Positions 1 to 9,115 of a stretch of DNA of 64,000 bases are shown here, in pieces; positions within the stretch are counted from its first letter, which is position 1; every line of letters begins with the position of its first letter. A model generated the notes under the pieces. The model made no database searches. It had not been told where the DNA came from and saw only the letters and a program-made list of their open reading frames with translations. Where the stretch lies: assembly GCA_958296125.1 (NCBI GenBank), contig OY282444.1, positions 1,731,940 through 1,795,939 on the forward strand, written 5' to 3'. Both the position numbers and the translations under genes were made by a program. Origin of the DNA: an uncultured Poribacteria bacterium (GTDB lineage Bacteria > Poribacteria > WGA-4E > PCPOR2b).

Positions 1-1
1 G

Positions 2-3000
2 TCCTTTGAAGAAGCACTAACATGGTATCAGAAAGCTGTTGATGACTTCCCGGCAGACCCGGTTGCGTCTCATGCACTCTACGGTGCAATCTGGGCGTTG
101 AACGCGCTCGGGCGAAAGGATGAACTGGAAGCTGTCGCGAGGGAATTTATCGATAAAAACCGCATGGATAACGAACTTGACCTTCTCGCTGCTGAAGTTC
201 AGTTGAAGTTTGCGGACCTGAAATTTAATGATTTTAAGCAGTATGAGGATGCAGCCTCGGAATACGGCAAACTTTGGGAGTATCGTGATTTCCCGAAATT
301 TCACCTAATTAAGTTGATTGGAAAATTTCAGGAAGCGCGTTCATACTACGAAGCCGCCAAACCGGCGGGTTACCGTGAAGGCGATCCGGAAGCAGTCTTT
401 AACGAAGCCCTGCTACAGAAGGCTGTAAACGCGTACCAGCAAGCGATAGATAAGTTCAAGGGACCCGAGGTTAAAGGTGGAGAGAGTGGCACCTTCCTCG
501 GCGGTGTTGAGCAGGGGCGCTATGATGATTTCCCGCAGCGTCCAATGCAGGTCGAAGCCTGCGTCATGAATCAAGCCCTCTCCCACGAAAAACTGAATGG
601 GTGGGGTAAAGCTCGTGACCTTTACAAAGCGATTCTTCCAAGCAGCGATAATTATCAACGTGCACAGTTGCTCATCGCACAGAGTCTTGTCAAAGAGGGC
701 AAGAACAGCGAGGCCGTGGCGCATTATCAGTCGATAATGGACGTTTTGAATACGGACAATCGCTCGCTCGCAGAAATTAAGCTGGCAGACCTGCTGCGCT
801 CCGAGGAACGATTTGCTGAAGCAGCAGCTGAGTATGAAAACGTCGTTGCAGGTAACCCAACTGGTGAATACGCCGACGATGCACAGTATCTTGTCGGACT
901 TTGTTACTATAAAGCGGCTAAAGCGGCCTCCGACGATGCAGCCCTCTTGGATAAATCTGTTGCCGCGTTCCAGAAATCAATTGAGGATTATCCGGAGAGC
1001 CCGAATGCGGTTGAGTCATATTATGGATTAGCGCTCGCTTATCGTGACATGGCACTGGCTGGAAATGCGGAGGTGTGGCCAAAGGTGCTGGAAACCGCCG
1101 ATACTGCTTACGAAGAACATGGCAGCAGCGATAACACCATCGTCCAAAAGACGTTGGGCCATATAGACTTGGTCAAAGCGACCGCCATTGAAAAACGGGG
1201 GCTTGAATCTGAAGAAGAGAAGGCTGATCTCATTGCGAGTCTGAGGCGAATTGTCCAGAATACCGGTGCCCCAGAAGATTCTCGTTCGCGAGCACAGTTG
1301 AAAATCGGACACCTATATTATGGTGACGGTGATCATGAAAAAGCGCTCGCTGAATACCAAACATTCGTTCAGATGTTCCCTAATAGTGAGCTCGTGCCGA
1401 ATGCGTTATATCAGGCCTCTGTTTGCTATTATCAGATTGGTCAAGACAGCACAGATGAAGGGGCCCAACAGCTTGCCTTCCAGAATGCTGTAAATACCGC
1501 GACACAGGTTACCGAAAGAAATCCCGATGTCGATGCGTCAATCAGTGCCTATTACACGGTAGGACTGGCAAAGCACGCGCTGAATGATAGTAAGGGGGCA
1601 ATTGCGGCGTTTCGCCAGACCACCTCGTATGAGGGCCAAACGGAGGACAAACCCCGACAGGATTTAATTCGTCAAGCACATACCCGTCTCGCAGATTTAA
1701 ATACCGCTGTTGGCGACCACGCGGCAGCTGTGCGAGAATATCAGTATGTGATTCAGCATACAGATGATGAGGATCAGAAGGGGCGCGCCTACTTCTCTAT
1801 AGCATATGCTCAGGATGAGCATCTCAAGCAGTATGATGATTCGCTGCTCAACTATCAAAATGCGATTCAGCTTTCAAAAGATTCGCTCATCAAGGCACAA
1901 GCGTACTATCGAATGGGTTTGATTTATCAAGAAAGACTGAATGACCCCGCGAATGCACTGAAAGCATATGAGGCCTTGATTAATCAGTTCGGTGCCGATT
2001 CTAATACCAGCATCCAATCTATGGCGGCTGACGGTGGCATTCGTCGGTCTGACATCTACTTAAAATTGGGGCGTATGGAGGATGCAATCGCTCAAGCAGT
2101 CGCCGCTCGCGAGGCAGCACAAACGGTTCCACAGAAAGTTTCCGCACAGTATACTCTCGGTCTTCTGTATTTTCACCAAGCGCGGAAGCTCTTCTCCGAT
2201 AAACCGGGTACCGACTTACAACCGTATATTGATGCGAGTCGGCAAGCCGCAACCGTCTATGTTGAAGCGGCTAATGTTGTACCGGCCGATAAGGTCAATG
2301 ACACCATAAGCCTATTTGTTCAGAACGCGCTCTTTTCAGCCGGGCAGATTTACTATTCGCTCGGTACAGGGATCAAACTTCCCGATGACCTCAATAGCGC
2401 GATTCCGGTGCTGAATCAGTTCGTCGAATATGCGGACAAGGGTGTTTTCTCGGTCTCATCACAGGCGGATGTGTCGGAAAACGTCCAGACCGTATTGGGC
2501 TACCTCGCCCCCACCTATTATGAGTTGGGTCGAATGCAGCTCGGTTTTGACGAGGGGTTTTCTGAAAAAACCATTCGCTTCTTTGAGCAGTCAGCGGGTG
2601 TGTTCATAGACCTCACTCGACGATTCCCTAAGGCGAAAGAGGCACCGTTCTGGCAGTATCAGGCAGGCGAGGCGTACTTTGCGGCTCAACAGTACCAGAA
2701 AGCCATTGACGAGTATAGGAAGGTCCGCCGCATCAATCCACAGCATGCACAGGCAGCTGAATCTCTCGCTGCGATTTCAACTTGCTATGCGTTGCTGGAG
2801 AAAAATACCGAGGCTGAAGCAGATAGAGAGAAATGGCTGGGTAAGATCTTTGAAACGAACGAGGTACTCGTAAAGAACTATCCAACCAGTCCCTTTGCAG
2901 CAGAAGCGTTTCTCAACATCGGCAACACTTACTATAACCAGGGGGTTCTCACGGATGTTACAGAAGCAGACCGTATCCGTGCTTATACGATGGCTATTAA

Positions 3001-3469
3001 GCAGTATGAGCAAGCCCTGGCAGTTCCCGATATCAATGCAGAGTCCAAAGAACAGGCCGAGGTTTTCCTGCGTGATACGAAAAGAGCCCTCTCAGCAGAT
3101 GTGTATATTCAGGCGACCACCAATTTCGACCTGGCAAGGGTGGTGCATGAAGATCAACAGAAGGAAGCCGTTGAGAAGGCAATCATTGGGTTCAAGGATA
3201 TTATCAAAACCTATCCGACTACTAAATACGCCGACCTTTCTTTTGTGCAAATTGGTGAAGCGTATATGATGCTAGCGACCCAAAATGATGAGTATTATAA
3301 CGACGCGCTTGACTTCTTTGATGCGTTTTGGAGTAAATACGCGACCGTCCCGCCTAGCGACACACAGGTCAACAAAGCGTTGAGATACGCGCAAAGTCAG
3401 ATTGCCACAATCACGGAGTATATGAGGGCACAAAACATCCCACGTCGTACCGGTGGCGGTGGCGGATAG
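2..3469 (+). CDS. Giant TPR-repeat protein (5' partial)
   Basis: The reading frame is open from the first bases of the window and reads as TPR-like helix pairs before the first in-window ATG at 98, so the true start lies upstream. Nearly the whole visible 1,150 residues consist of tetratricopeptide-like repeats, with recurring A-x-x-x-Y-x-x-x-(I/L) and Y-P-x-S patterns such as the F-P-x-S/Y-P-x-S turns of YbgF/BamD-type repeats. The C-terminus ends in a run of glycines after an R-R-T stretch. This architecture is usual for periplasmic or envelope scaffolds (Tol-Pal/YbgF, BamD-like) in Gram-negative bacteria. No catalytic domain is visible. A strong terminator follows at 3568. The specific partner cannot be read from the sequence. 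Confidence 0.9.
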   Translation, partial: SFEEALTWYQKAVDDFPADPVASHALYGAIWALNALGRKDELEAVAREFIDKNRMDNELDLLAAEVQLKFADLKFNDFKQYEDAASEYGKLWEYRDFPKFHLIKLIGKFQEARSYYEAAKPAGYREGDPEAVFNEALLQKAVNAYQQAIDKFKGPEVKGGESGTFLGGVEQGRYDDFPQRPMQVEACVMNQALSHEKLNGWGKARDLYKAILPSSDNYQRAQLLIAQSLVKEGKNSEAVAHYQSIMDVLNTDNRSLAEIKLADLLRSEERFAEAAAEYENVVAGNPTGEYADDAQYLVGLCYYKAAKAASDDAALLDKSVAAFQKSIEDYPESPNAVESYYGLALAYRDMALAGNAEVWPKVLETADTAYEEHGSSDNTIVQKTLGHIDLVKATAIEKRGLESEEEKADLIASLRRIVQNTGAPEDSRSRAQLKIGHLYYGDGDHEKALAEYQTFVQMFPNSELVPNALYQASVCYYQIGQDSTDEGAQQLAFQNAVNTATQVTERNPDVDASISAYYTVGLAKHALNDSKGAIAAFRQTTSYEGQTEDKPRQDLIRQAHTRLADLNTAVGDHAAAVREYQYVIQHTDDEDQKGRAYFSIAYAQDEHLKQYDDSLLNYQNAIQLSKDSLIKAQAYYRMGLIYQERLNDPANALKAYEALINQFGADSNTSIQSMAADGGIRRSDIYLKLGRMEDAIAQAVAAREAAQTVPQKVSAQYTLGLLYFHQARKLFSDKPGTDLQPYIDASRQAATVYVEAANVVPADKVNDTISLFVQNALFSAGQIYYSLGTGIKLPDDLNSAIPVLNQFVEYADKGVFSVSSQADVSENVQTVLGYLAPTYYELGRMQLGFDEGFSEKTIRFFEQSAGVFIDLTRRFPKAKEAPFWQYQAGEAYFAAQQYQKAIDEYRKVRRINPQHAQAAESLAAISTCYALLEKNTEAEADREKWLGKIFETNEVLVKNYPTSPFAAEAFLNIGNTYYNQGVLTDVTEADRIRAYTMAIKQYEQALAVPDINAESKEQAEVFLRDTKRALSADVYIQATTNFDLARVVHEDQQKEAVEKAIIGFKDIIKTYPTTKYADLSFVQIGEAYMMLATQNDEYYNDALDFFDAFWSKYATVPPSDTQVNKALRYAQSQIATITEYMRAQNIPRRTGGGGG

Positions 3470-3567
3470 GGCACCGTGTATGTTTTTGATTCATCATATC
3501 TTCGCAGTAGAAACTCCGTTCCTTAGAGCGAATAGGGCGGGGTAACTGATCAACTCCATTTCAACAG

Positions 3568-3602
3568 AGGCGTTTGGGATATATTTCCCAAACGCCTTTT
3601 TT
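3568..3602 (+). terminator. Rho-independent terminator of the TPR gene
   Basis: A perfect 12-bp stem (3568-3579 with 3586-3597) closes a 6-nt loop and is followed by six T residues. It lies 98 bp after the stop of the TPR gene on the same strand. The stretch from 3470 to 3716 otherwise holds nothing I can support. Confidence 0.9.
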
Positions 3603-3716
3603 ATCATATCTTGCTGACAAGCCCCATTAATTATCGGATAAGGAGTTGGATAACCGTTTGAGTGCAAAGACACCAAGACAATTGCTCATAAGACCTTTTA
3701 AAAGGAGATCAATTCA

Positions 3717-4388
3717 TTGGCAACGCGGTCGAAAACCTCAGCTTGGCAGAGTGATTTAACTCCTCCTCTACGAAAGAATTCCCCGCGGAGCTCCCAGCGA
3801 TCCAGATGTCCTAATAGGCACCGTAAGGCCCCAAGCCGTAGCCAGCAAATCCGTCGTCATCTAGCTCCAGAGCTGCTGACTCAGATTCGCGCTGAAAGCC
3901 ACGGACGCGCTTACGTTCAAAAGCAGATTCGGAGGAGAACACCGATGGTTTTTGAACTTTACGGGGGACATATTGAAGGCATCATCAGTCGCCGCTTGAC
4001 TTATGCCCTTGCTGTCGTCTTAGTCAATGGAGAGGTGCACCATCTTGAGAAACTCAACATCAAGTATATGTACAAGCAGGATGAGATGTCTCAAGTTGTT
4101 CAGGATATTGAGGTGGATGCGGATTTGAAAGCGCAAAACTTGGTCTCGATTGTTCCCAGATCTGAGCGATTCCAGATTGATGACCGTGTGCTTGCGCGTT
4201 GCCGCAAGGAAAAAAATCCAGTGCGCTTAATCCTCAGAGGCGGGGAGATTATCACGGGGGTTATCAGTTGGTTCAGCCAATATGAGATGAAGATCTTTTT
4301 AGCTCATGGAGGCAACGTTATTGTATTCCGGCACGGATTACATAAGTTAGGACTTACACCGTTGAACGCTCAAAGCCAATTCCCCTAA
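3717..4388 (+). CDS. Tandem Sm/Hfq-like RNA-binding protein
   Basis: The TTG start at 3717 is chosen because AAAGGAG lies about 10 bp upstream. The 223-residue product has a 70-residue Ser/Arg-rich, probably disordered basic N-terminus, then two Sm-like modules. Module 2 (about 166-213) fits Hfq well: K-N-P-V at the start, a G-G-E-x-I-x-G-x-I Sm1 strand pair, and V-F-R-H-G-L in place of the Hfq Sm2 motif Y-K-H-A. Module 1 (about 74-120) has the same spacing (R-T-P-M-V, Y-G-G-H-x-E-G-I-I), but its Sm2 part is V-H-H-L-E-K-L. Canonical Hfq is a single domain of 70-110 residues that forms hexamers, so a fused pair implies a pseudo-hexameric trimer or another geometry. The RNA-chaperone role is inferred. 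The gene appears monocistronic. Confidence 0.7.
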   Translation: MATRSKTSAWQSDLTPPLRKNSPRSSQRSRCPNRHRKAPSRSQQIRRHLAPELLTQIRAESHGRAYVQKQIRRRTPMVFELYGGHIEGIISRRLTYALAVVLVNGEVHHLEKLNIKYMYKQDEMSQVVQDIEVDADLKAQNLVSIVPRSERFQIDDRVLARCRKEKNPVRLILRGGEIITGVISWFSQYEMKIFLAHGGNVIVFRHGLHKLGLTPLNAQSQFP

Positions 4389-4480
4389 CAAGGGGGCTCC
4401 GTGCCGAGAGCAGGCCGGGGGTTGGGGTCCCCCTTGGCATCCCTCCTTATCAAGGGGGTTCAGGGGGGAGTTTGGCGATT
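4389..4480. repeat. G/C-run intergenic palindromic element
   Basis: Between the convergent Hfq-like gene and queF lies a stretch of alternating G-runs and C-runs, including two AAGGGGG-type motifs and a CCTCCTT-atc-AAGGGGG near-palindrome at about 4440-4458. This resembles short dispersed REP-like palindromes found between convergent genes. It could also act as a bidirectional terminator. No second copy is obvious in this window. Confidence 0.4.
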
Positions 4481-4614
4481 TATTGCTGCCCGATGAATCA
4501 GGCAACCATAGTCGGGACATGGGAAGTCGTGGTTCTATAACGGTTTGTGGGGTTACGGCAGGTTTGGTCTGGGTGGGCAATTTCGTTGAACATCTGCTAC
4601 AACTGGATTTTTTA

Positions 4615-5013
4615 TCATACGTCCTCTCGTTCATAGTTAGCACGGACGATGGTTTTAATTCCCCCACGGATGTGAAAATCCCCAACAATCTCAACCTTCC
4701 GTGGATCGCATGCTGCAACAAAATCCGCAAGGATTTTATTGACAACATGTTCATGAAAGATTCCGACATCTCGGTAAAATAGCAAATACTCTTTCAGTGA
4801 TTTGAGCTCGACGCACTGTTTATCGGGAATATAGGTAATCTGAATCATTCCAAAGTCTGGTAACCCGGTTTTGGGACAAACTGCCGTAAATTCTGGGTTC
4901 GTTACTTCAATGGTGTAATCTTTGTCGCTGTATTCATTTTTCCAGGTTTCGATGTTCGGCGTTTCCATTTCGCGGATGTTGTCCTGCAATCCACTATAGG
5001 ATTGATGATGCAT
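4615..5013 (-). CDS. queF: NADPH-dependent 7-cyano-7-deazaguanine reductase QueF
   Basis: The 132-residue product has the unimodular (short, YkvM-like) QueF layout. It reduces preQ0 to preQ1 in queuosine biosynthesis in the cytoplasm. The nucleophilic Cys46 sits in A-V-C-P-K-T-G, followed by D53. The QueF signature E-L-K-S-L-K-E-Y at 69-76 binds NADPH, F-H-E-H at 86-89 supplies the conserved His and Glu, and G-D-F-H-I-R-G-G lies near the C-terminus. The ATG at 5013 has AGGGAGG upstream. It stands alone on the minus strand with no other queuosine gene nearby. I looked for a preQ1 riboswitch in the upstream 130 bp and saw no match to the classic type I or II consensus. Confidence 0.93.
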   Translation of the reverse strand: MHHQSYSGLQDNIREMETPNIETWKNEYSDKDYTIEVTNPEFTAVCPKTGLPDFGMIQITYIPDKQCVELKSLKEYLLFYRDVGIFHEHVVNKILADFVAACDPRKVEIVGDFHIRGGIKTIVRANYEREDV

Positions 5014-5415
5014 AGATAAAAAGCCTCCCTTGAGTTTCTATTTCAGGAATGATAACACCGTGTGAGAAACATCGTCAAGCAGTAATATTGATGGAGCATG
5101 TTTATCGATCTTGCTAAAATTGATTGGATAATTTCGCACAAGGCATTCCCCGAAGGGACTTTTTTCACTTTGGGACTCACCAATCGCTTGCTTTTCTCTC
5201 GACGGTATCAATCCATCGTGATATAATCTCCCTACTGTTCAGAGGAAAAGAAAATGCCAAACCAAATTTAGTAAACGATGATTATTGAATGTGAAATCCT
5301 GAAGTCTAATCCACCCAAAGCCTTTGAACCGTGGTGGAAGTTTCACAGTGCCAATCAAATCCTACGAAACCTGTTTTCTGGCAAAGTTTGGTGTTAAAAG
5401 GAGAGATTGATTACT
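5014..5415. other. 402-bp intergenic region with a candidate promoter
   Basis: This divergent gap separates queF (minus) from the VOC gene (plus). A TGATATAAT extended -10 lies at 5219-5227 on the plus strand, with a weak TCGACG 17 bp upstream. It could serve the VOC gene with a long leader. A 39-codon open frame (5278-5397) has no ribosome site and I do not call it. Confidence 0.3.
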
Positions 5416-5835
5416 ATGTTACAATTAACACATCCCATCGTTGACATCGCTATTACGTGCAGTAACTTCGAGGAGTCGCTGCGCTTCTATCATGAATGTT
5501 TAGGCTTGAAGATTGTCATGGACATCCAGATTCCTGAAGACGTAGCGAAAGGAGCAGGACTGGCACCGCGAGGGTTTCGCCAAGTTCGCCTGCAAGCTGG
5601 GCAAACACTCATTAAGTTGATGGGTATCGAATCGCCGCCTCCAACACCCTCCTACGATTTTTCAGCTGGCGTGCGCTGGATCACCTTTTTCGTCGAGGAT
5701 GTGTGGAAGACTGTCGAAGAATTGAAGCAGCAGGGGGTGGAATTCTTGTCCGATCCGGTCGGGGCACCGGATGCCGGAGGTGTAGTCTGCGCGAGAGACC
5801 CCGACGGTATCCTCATTGAGCTTGTACAGAGATAA
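5416..5835 (+). CDS. VOC (glyoxalase/bleomycin-resistance fold) protein
   Basis: A 139-residue protein with the two babbab modules of the vicinal-oxygen-chelate superfamily. A first-module metal ligand region starts at V-D-I-A-I-T-C-S-N-F-E-E-S-L-R-F-Y, and the second module ends in A-R-D-P-D-G-I-L-I-E-L, the usual C-terminal E-containing metal-site strand. Members include glyoxalase I, extradiol dioxygenases and epimerases, so the substrate cannot be inferred. The ATG at 5416 is preferred over the TTG at 5407, because AAAGGAG at 5397-5403 would abut the TTG but is 12 bp from the ATG. It is close to the amidohydrolase-like gene downstream (148 bp). Confidence 0.8.
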   Translation: MLQLTHPIVDIAITCSNFEESLRFYHECLGLKIVMDIQIPEDVAKGAGLAPRGFRQVRLQAGQTLIKLMGIESPPPTPSYDFSAGVRWITFFVEDVWKTVEELKQQGVEFLSDPVGAPDAGGVVCARDPDGILIELVQR

Positions 5836-5983
5836 TACTTTGGATATGGAAAGTGTTTTTCTATTCTATCAATCTTCCCCTTCTATTCACCTTTCAAGTT
5901 AAGTACCTGTTAAAAAACTTAACCTTCCATCCCCTAACAGGACGAAGAGAGAGGGGTTCCGGATAGACCCTAAGGAGAACTTT

Positions 5984-6733
5984 ATGGCGACACAATTTGT
6001 TGCGGATTTTGAAGCCTACATGCCTGCTGAATTTAACGGAGAGTCTTACGGTAAGGCAGGCTTGATAGCCGTTGCCGACAAGGCAGGAATTGACGTTTGT
6101 GTTGTATTTCCCGGCGGCCTGCCACCCAATCCAGCGAAAATCAACGCCCACTTACTCGAAGAAACGAAAGGTGAACCGCGCATCGTGCCGGGGTGCCTGA
6201 TTAACCCCACAATGGGACCCGATGCCTGTGATGACCTAAAGCGATGCGTTGATGGCGGTGCTCGGACAGTCAAATTGATGGCAGCGGCACATCGCTATCG
6301 CCTTGACGCGCCCTGCGTTGATCCAGTCATGGCACTCGCGAAGTCACTTGACATTCCCGCCACCATCCACTCTGGCTCACCGATGAGCGGGTGCTCACCG
6401 GAGTTCATTGGAACACTTGCGCAACGTCACCCGGATGTGACGATCATTATGGATCACATGGGATATCGTGAATGGACAGGACTTGCTGTTCAAGCCGCGG
6501 TTGAGAATTCCAAGATTTATCTCGGTACAACCCTCATCGCCGCTGCCGAACCGATTACCATCAAGGGCATTGTGCGTGGTGGACAGATTGGTGCTGATCG
6601 AATCGTTTTTGGATCTAACTCGCCGAGTGGAGATGCCGTAAATGGTGTCAACGGTATCCGAAATATCGGGTTTACCGACGAGGAAGCCGCAAGCATCCTT
6701 GGTGGGAATCTGAAGGCAGTTTACGGTCTCTGA
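5984..6733 (+). CDS. Amidohydrolase_2-like TIM-barrel protein lacking the HxH motif
   Basis: The 249-residue product matches the central and C-terminal parts of the amidohydrolase-2 (ACMSD/2-pyrone-4,6-dicarboxylate hydrolase) barrel. I see A-T-I-H-S-G-S in the strand that normally carries a metal-binding His, T-I-I-M-D-H-M-G with a His, and R-I-V-F-G-S-N-S-P with N-S replacing the usual T-D/S-D. At the N-terminus the expected D-x-H-x-H is replaced by D-F-E-A-Y. The barrel fold is well supported, but a metal-dependent hydrolase activity is doubtful. The start has AAGGAG 8 bp upstream. It may form a short operon with the VOC gene. Confidence 0.7.
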   Translation: MATQFVADFEAYMPAEFNGESYGKAGLIAVADKAGIDVCVVFPGGLPPNPAKINAHLLEETKGEPRIVPGCLINPTMGPDACDDLKRCVDGGARTVKLMAAAHRYRLDAPCVDPVMALAKSLDIPATIHSGSPMSGCSPEFIGTLAQRHPDVTIIMDHMGYREWTGLAVQAAVENSKIYLGTTLIAAAEPITIKGIVRGGQIGADRIVFGSNSPSGDAVNGVNGIRNIGFTDEEAASILGGNLKAVYGL

Positions 6734-6755
6734 TCCTTGGTTTGGCTTGCTATAG

Positions 6756-7799
6756 CTATTTGACTTTGCCGCGCCCGGCAATTTTCCAAACCGTTTCTAC
6801 CTGCTCATCTCTCACTACGACCAACTCATCGTGCAGATTGCTTGTCATGCCTTGATGCAGCGGAATAACAGCCAATTGGTCGCCGACGCGGAATTCATGC
6901 TGCGATTCACTTACATCGAGATGGCCGTGTTCGACGGACATCCCGTATATCTTGACATCCGGGTGCCCGATGATGTGGCCATAAGGTGTGGGGGGATAGC
7001 TGGTGAACGTCTTGGCACCGCTGTCAACGATGATTCGGTCAGCGGTTGGGGTGCTCACAACCGTCACAATCATCCGCAAGGCGCATCGATCTGGATTGAG
7101 TGCTTCTGAACCAGAAATGCGCGTCATACCTTCGTAGACATACGAGCCGCTGCGCGTTTCCGTGCAACCAATATCTTTTGATGCCTGCTCGGCACCTGTC
7201 CCACCCCCGCTGATGATACTGATGGGAATGCCTGCGCCATCTAGAAGATCGACCGTTTCGTCAATGAAGGGCTTTGCGCGAATATTGCTGCCATAGGTCA
7301 TAATGCCCTGAAAATCAAGTCCGGGCATCTTCATCACCTTCTGGCCGAGTTCAAGTGTGGCTTGGGGGGATTGCACACCGACCCGGTGTCCCCCTGTGTC
7401 CTGTTCGATGACCACGCGCACGGTGCAACCATCTGTGACTGCCTGTCCAGAGATTCCTTCGGCGGTTATCTCCGAGTCAAGGGTGACGGTAATCTTCGCC
7501 CGTTTGACCAACTGTGTCAGCCGCTGCAGTTTCGGTTTGCCGACGATGTTGTAGGGAATCAGGATGTCATCAAGCCCCCCATCAACCATAGCCTCTGCTT
7601 CGCCAAGTTTTTGGGAGGTAATCCCTTTTGAACCGGCAGCAACCTGCATTTTAGCAATCTCCGGAACTTTGTGGGTTTTTGTGTGGACACGCAAATCAAT
7701 GTCGATTTCGCGACAGAGGGCTGCCATATTATGGATATTACGTTCAAGAACATCAAGGTCTACAGTGAGTGCAGGCGTATCCAATTCGGAAATGTGCAT
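6756..7799 (-). CDS. PLP fold-type III D-threonine aldolase/D-serine dehydratase-like enzyme
   Basis: A 347-residue protein with an N-terminal alanine-racemase-like PLP barrel. L-D-T-P-A-L-T-V-D at the start and R-V-H-T-K-T-H-K carry the PLP lysine. The C-terminal half holds a D-serine-dehydratase-like metal-binding domain (G-H-x-x-V/L and a late H-Q-G-M). The family includes DSD1-type D-serine dehydratases and D-threonine aldolases, which act on D-amino acids in the cytoplasm. I prefer the ATG at 7799 (M-H-I-S-E-L) over 7832 because GGGGAG precedes it closely. It converges with the amidohydrolase-like gene, 22 bp away. The exact substrate is not readable. Confidence 0.85.
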   Translation of the reverse strand: MHISELDTPALTVDLDVLERNIHNMAALCREIDIDLRVHTKTHKVPEIAKMQVAAGSKGITSQKLGEAEAMVDGGLDDILIPYNIVGKPKLQRLTQLVKRAKITVTLDSEITAEGISGQAVTDGCTVRVVIEQDTGGHRVGVQSPQATLELGQKVMKMPGLDFQGIMTYGSNIRAKPFIDETVDLLDGAGIPISIISGGGTGAEQASKDIGCTETRSGSYVYEGMTRISGSEALNPDRCALRMIVTVVSTPTADRIIVDSGAKTFTSYPPTPYGHIIGHPDVKIYGMSVEHGHLDVSESQHEFRVGDQLAVIPLHQGMTSNLHDELVVVRDEQVETVWKIAGRGKVK

Positions 7800-7874
7800 A
7801 TCATTCTCCCCAATTAATAAATTAGTGAACAAATCAAGCTTTTCGTTGCACGTATAAGGTTAATTAATAAACTG

Positions 7875-7925
7875 AGGGGCTGGGAAACACGAATCTGTAT
7901 TCGTCGTATTATTCCCAACCCCTCG
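7875..7925 (-). terminator. Long hairpin between two minus-strand genes
   Basis: Thirteen bases at 7875-7887 pair with 7913-7925 (one mismatch). An inner 6-bp stem, ACGAAT (7889-7894) with ATTCGT (7899-7904), sits inside the loop. It lies 37 bp past the stop of the secreted-protein gene. It lacks a clear T-run on either strand, so a transcript-end or processing role is a guess. Confidence 0.5.
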
Positions 7926-7962
7926 CATATCGTAATTCGTCACTATGTAGTCGGTGTCATGC

Positions 7963-8718
7963 CTATCTGTTAGTATCTTTAGTTTCTTTTAGATATTCGG
8001 GCTCTTGTTTTGGGGTCTCCTCTGCCGTGTCGGCTTCTTCTTTCATACTCGGTTCAACTAAGTACTCAACCCGAAAGTCTCGGACGGATATGACGGGGTA
8101 GGGTCCATCAAAACCTACAATCTGTCCTTTGGCTTCGACCCCCTGAACACCCTTGCCCGCCTCTTGTATTAACTCATCAAATTTATCACTATCGCTAAAA
8201 ACGACCTTCTGGTCCCGACCAACAACCATCGCATGATTGATTTCTGATGTGTTAGCACGCCAATGTCGCCAAAAAGGAACGTTGCGTATGTAGCTCCGTG
8301 AGAACCCCGGATGCGCGTAGAGATTGCCCGTGACTGTCGCTTCGGATTTGGCGACCCAAGCCCGACTTCCGATTTGACTACCCCGAAAGCGTTGATCGTT
8401 CAGTTGACGGGTAATGTTATAAATGTCAAAAGTACGACCCTCGTTGTACGGATTCTTACCCCGTCGCGGGGTGACTTCAACGATAGTTGTAAAATGACGT
8501 TCACGCCCCTTTTTATCAACAGGCGAGTAGAAACTCACATTTTCCGGATCCGCCCAGGGTTTCAACAAACGTCGAATCTGTCGAGCGTCATCACCATTGA
8601 CAAAGCCGAAAAGGTGGATTTGAATGCTTTCAACCTCCGCATGACTTGGATTGGTGAAGCCAGCGAGTAGAAAAATGGAAAGAATGAGGAGACTGAGGTG
8701 GAACTTGTGGGGTAACAT
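7963..8718 (-). CDS. Exported protein of unknown function
   Basis: A 251-residue protein with a clear Sec signal peptide: basic n-region, L-L-I-L-S-I-F-L-L-A core, probable cleavage after S-H-A at about residue 27. The first mature 40 residues (I-Q-I-H-L-F-G-F-V-N-G-D-D-A-R-x-I-R-x-L-L) look like a small alpha/beta ferredoxin-like module, similar in outline to heavy-metal-associated folds but without a CxxC pair. The tail is Glu/Thr-rich and low-complexity. I do not recognise the family. The start has AAAGGAG 10 bp upstream. It is probably transcribed alone. Confidence 0.75.
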   Translation of the reverse strand: MLPHKFHLSLLILSIFLLAGFTNPSHAEVESIQIHLFGFVNGDDARQIRRLLKPWADPENVSFYSPVDKKGRERHFTTIVEVTPRRGKNPYNEGRTFDIYNITRQLNDQRFRGSQIGSRAWVAKSEATVTGNLYAHPGFSRSYIRNVPFWRHWRANTSEINHAMVVGRDQKVVFSDSDKFDELIQEAGKGVQGVEAKGQIVGFDGPYPVISVRDFRVEYLVEPSMKEEADTAEETPKQEPEYLKETKDTNR

Positions 8719-9115
8719 TTTTCGTTCACTCCTTTAATTCATATCGCGTAATCTCGACAATTTTCCTCGCCAAGATACTTGAAAAAAATTCAAAGAATCC
8801 AATATGGGCATGCACGATTCCTTGATCGACAACTGAAAATCACAGCGATATTTTTAGCAAATTTTATGCCATATAGAAACTTGCTGAAGAGGTGCTCTCT
8901 TGAAAACAACTCGCGAAAGCGCAATTGGTCAAACACCACCAATTAGGACCTCATACTTTACTCCGTATCATTTTTGTAACACAGTTGCTAGAGGGACACA
9001 ATTAACCGCTACTATTGATTGACGCTTCGCGGTATAATGAAGTTTACTTCAAAAGACGAACAACAGCCAATCGCCGATTCAACCATTTTGCCGATATTTC
9101 CGTTTTGTTTAATCC
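8719..9115. other. Intergenic region between divergent genes
   Basis: About 400 bp between the minus-strand exported protein and the plus-strand outer-membrane gene. A TATAAT at 9033-9038 lies 77 bp before the plus-strand gene but has no good -35 at 16-18 bp. No coding signal is seen. Confidence 0.3.

Noticed and set aside
3494-3676. 60-codon frame on the minus strand after the TPR gene
   Set aside because: It runs through the terminator hairpin and has no ribosome site.
4347-4769. 140-codon minus-strand frame overlapping queF and the Hfq-like gene end
   Set aside because: It lies in another frame over queF and the G/C-run repeat; the composition is not protein-like.
5014-5150. Possible preQ1 riboswitch upstream of queF
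   Set aside because: I did not find the type I or type II preQ1 consensus elements; a covariance-model search would settle it.
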